Of a stretch of 13,362 nucleotides of DNA, positions 13,145-13,362 are shown piece by piece. The number at the start of each line of letters is the position of its first letter. Positions within the stretch are counted from its first letter, which is position 1. The position numbers were made by a program, and so were the translations under genes. The notes beneath the pieces were generated by a model, which did no database searches, was not told the DNA's origin, and was given only the letters and a program-made list of their open reading frames with translations. The stretch is from contig JADYZI010000300.1 in assembly GCA_020853255.1 (NCBI GenBank), forward strand, positions 1 to 13,362, read 5' to 3'. The stretch is from Acidobacteriota bacterium. GTDB lineage: Bacteria; Acidobacteriota; Blastocatellia; Pyrinomonadales; Pyrinomonadaceae.

Positions 13145-13294
13145 TTATTTTCCTCCACGAAAACCTGTATATATGAACGGCACGCCCAATCGCGATTTGC
13201 TGCCCGAATTGGCCAGCTCCCAGCCAAACCACGACGCCGCGGAATAAAGCAGGACGACGCCCATTGCAAATATGACGTAAAGCTTCTTGAACAT
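13145..13294 (-). CDS. 49-residue single-pass membrane peptide
   Basis: Runs from ATG 13294 to TAA 13145. It starts MFKKLYVIFAMGVVLLYSAA (positive N-terminus, one hydrophobic helix), then SWFGWELANSGSK and the tail RLGVPFIYTGFRGGK, which is probably periplasmic. The ribosome binding site AGGAAGG lies 7 bases before the ATG, one of the best in the window. The stop codon is directly followed by the DUF350 ATG, so the two are almost certainly co-translated. I do not recognise a family. The longer frame 13123-13359 on this strand is a shadow of this gene. Confidence 0.75.
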   Translation of the reverse strand: MFKKLYVIFAMGVVLLYSAASWFGWELANSGSKSRLGVPFIYTGFRGGK

Positions 13295-13324
13295 ATTCTG
13301 ACCTTCCTCGAACAGATCGAGGTG

Positions 13325-13362
13325 CTACTCGTCGTCCGAGCCCGACGAACTTGTCCCAAACA
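13325..13362 (-). CDS. C-terminal end of an upstream gene (partial)
   Basis: The last codons before TAG 13325 read FGTSSSGSDDE, a Ser/Gly/Asp tail typical of a disordered C-terminus. The stop lies 30 bases before ATG 13294, consistent with an operon leading into the 49-residue peptide and DUF350. The body of the gene is outside the window, so its identity cannot be told. Confidence 0.5.
   Translation of the reverse strand, partial: FGTSSSGSDDE

Noticed and set aside
13123..13359. Minus-strand 78-residue open frame
   Set aside because: It overlaps the 49-residue peptide in another frame, is Arg/Ser/Cys-rich, and lacks the strong ribosome binding site that the 49-residue gene has.

Overview
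The window looks like a chromosomal segment of a Gram-negative, mesophilic soil or aquatic bacterium. Gene content is most reminiscent of Acidobacteriota, class Blastocatellia: a twin-arginine FAD protein, a membrane-anchored spermidine-synthase-like protein beside DUF350, many toxin-antitoxin pairs, and a lone S23-type four-helix-bundle gene. This placement is an inference from gene style only; there is no rRNA or tRNA gene in the window. Base composition looks balanced, and almost everything is on the minus strand.

Left part (1-6890). A glycosyltransferase-2 gene runs in from the left edge on the plus strand and converges on hpd (4-hydroxyphenylpyruvate dioxygenase). Reading the minus strand from 6253 down to 900, two aromatic amino acid catabolism genes, phhA (phenylalanine to tyrosine) and hpd (4-hydroxyphenylpyruvate to homogentisate), lie on the same strand. 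They are separated by about 3.2 kb of accessory genes: a HigB/HigA toxin-antitoxin pair, a secreted protein with a Ca-binding-like DxTGDGxxD motif, a HicB antitoxin with a truncated HicA start, a MazF toxin with its antitoxin, and tiny reading frames including a 41-residue secreted peptide with one WG-type repeat. An Lrp/AsnC regulator is divergent from phhA and shares its promoter region, so it is the likely regulator of the phenylalanine/tyrosine pathway.

Middle part (6931-9100). There is a lipoprotein rich in charged helices, then a multi-pass membrane protein with four conspicuous histidines. Upstream of the latter is a small membrane-anchored gene broken by a one-base loss in a run of T's. 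The broken gene's true stop overlaps the TTG start of the membrane gene.

Right part (9247-13362). A co-directional cluster contains, in transcription order: the tail of an unknown gene, a 49-residue membrane peptide, a DUF350 protein, a seven-or-so-TM aminopropyltransferase (spermidine synthase fold), an S23/IVP four-helix-bundle gene, and a TAT-exported FAD oxidoreductase of the amine-oxidase type. This reads as a membrane/envelope polyamine-type module. The four-helix-bundle gene lies between 26-bp imperfect inverted repeats (23/26) that abut the stop codon of the gene before it and the start codon of the gene after it, so it looks like a small inserted cassette. A second purine/pyrimidine hairpin with no gene in it sits in the equivalent place upstream of the aminopropyltransferase. 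These two structures and the polyamine-type cluster are the most noteworthy parts of the window.
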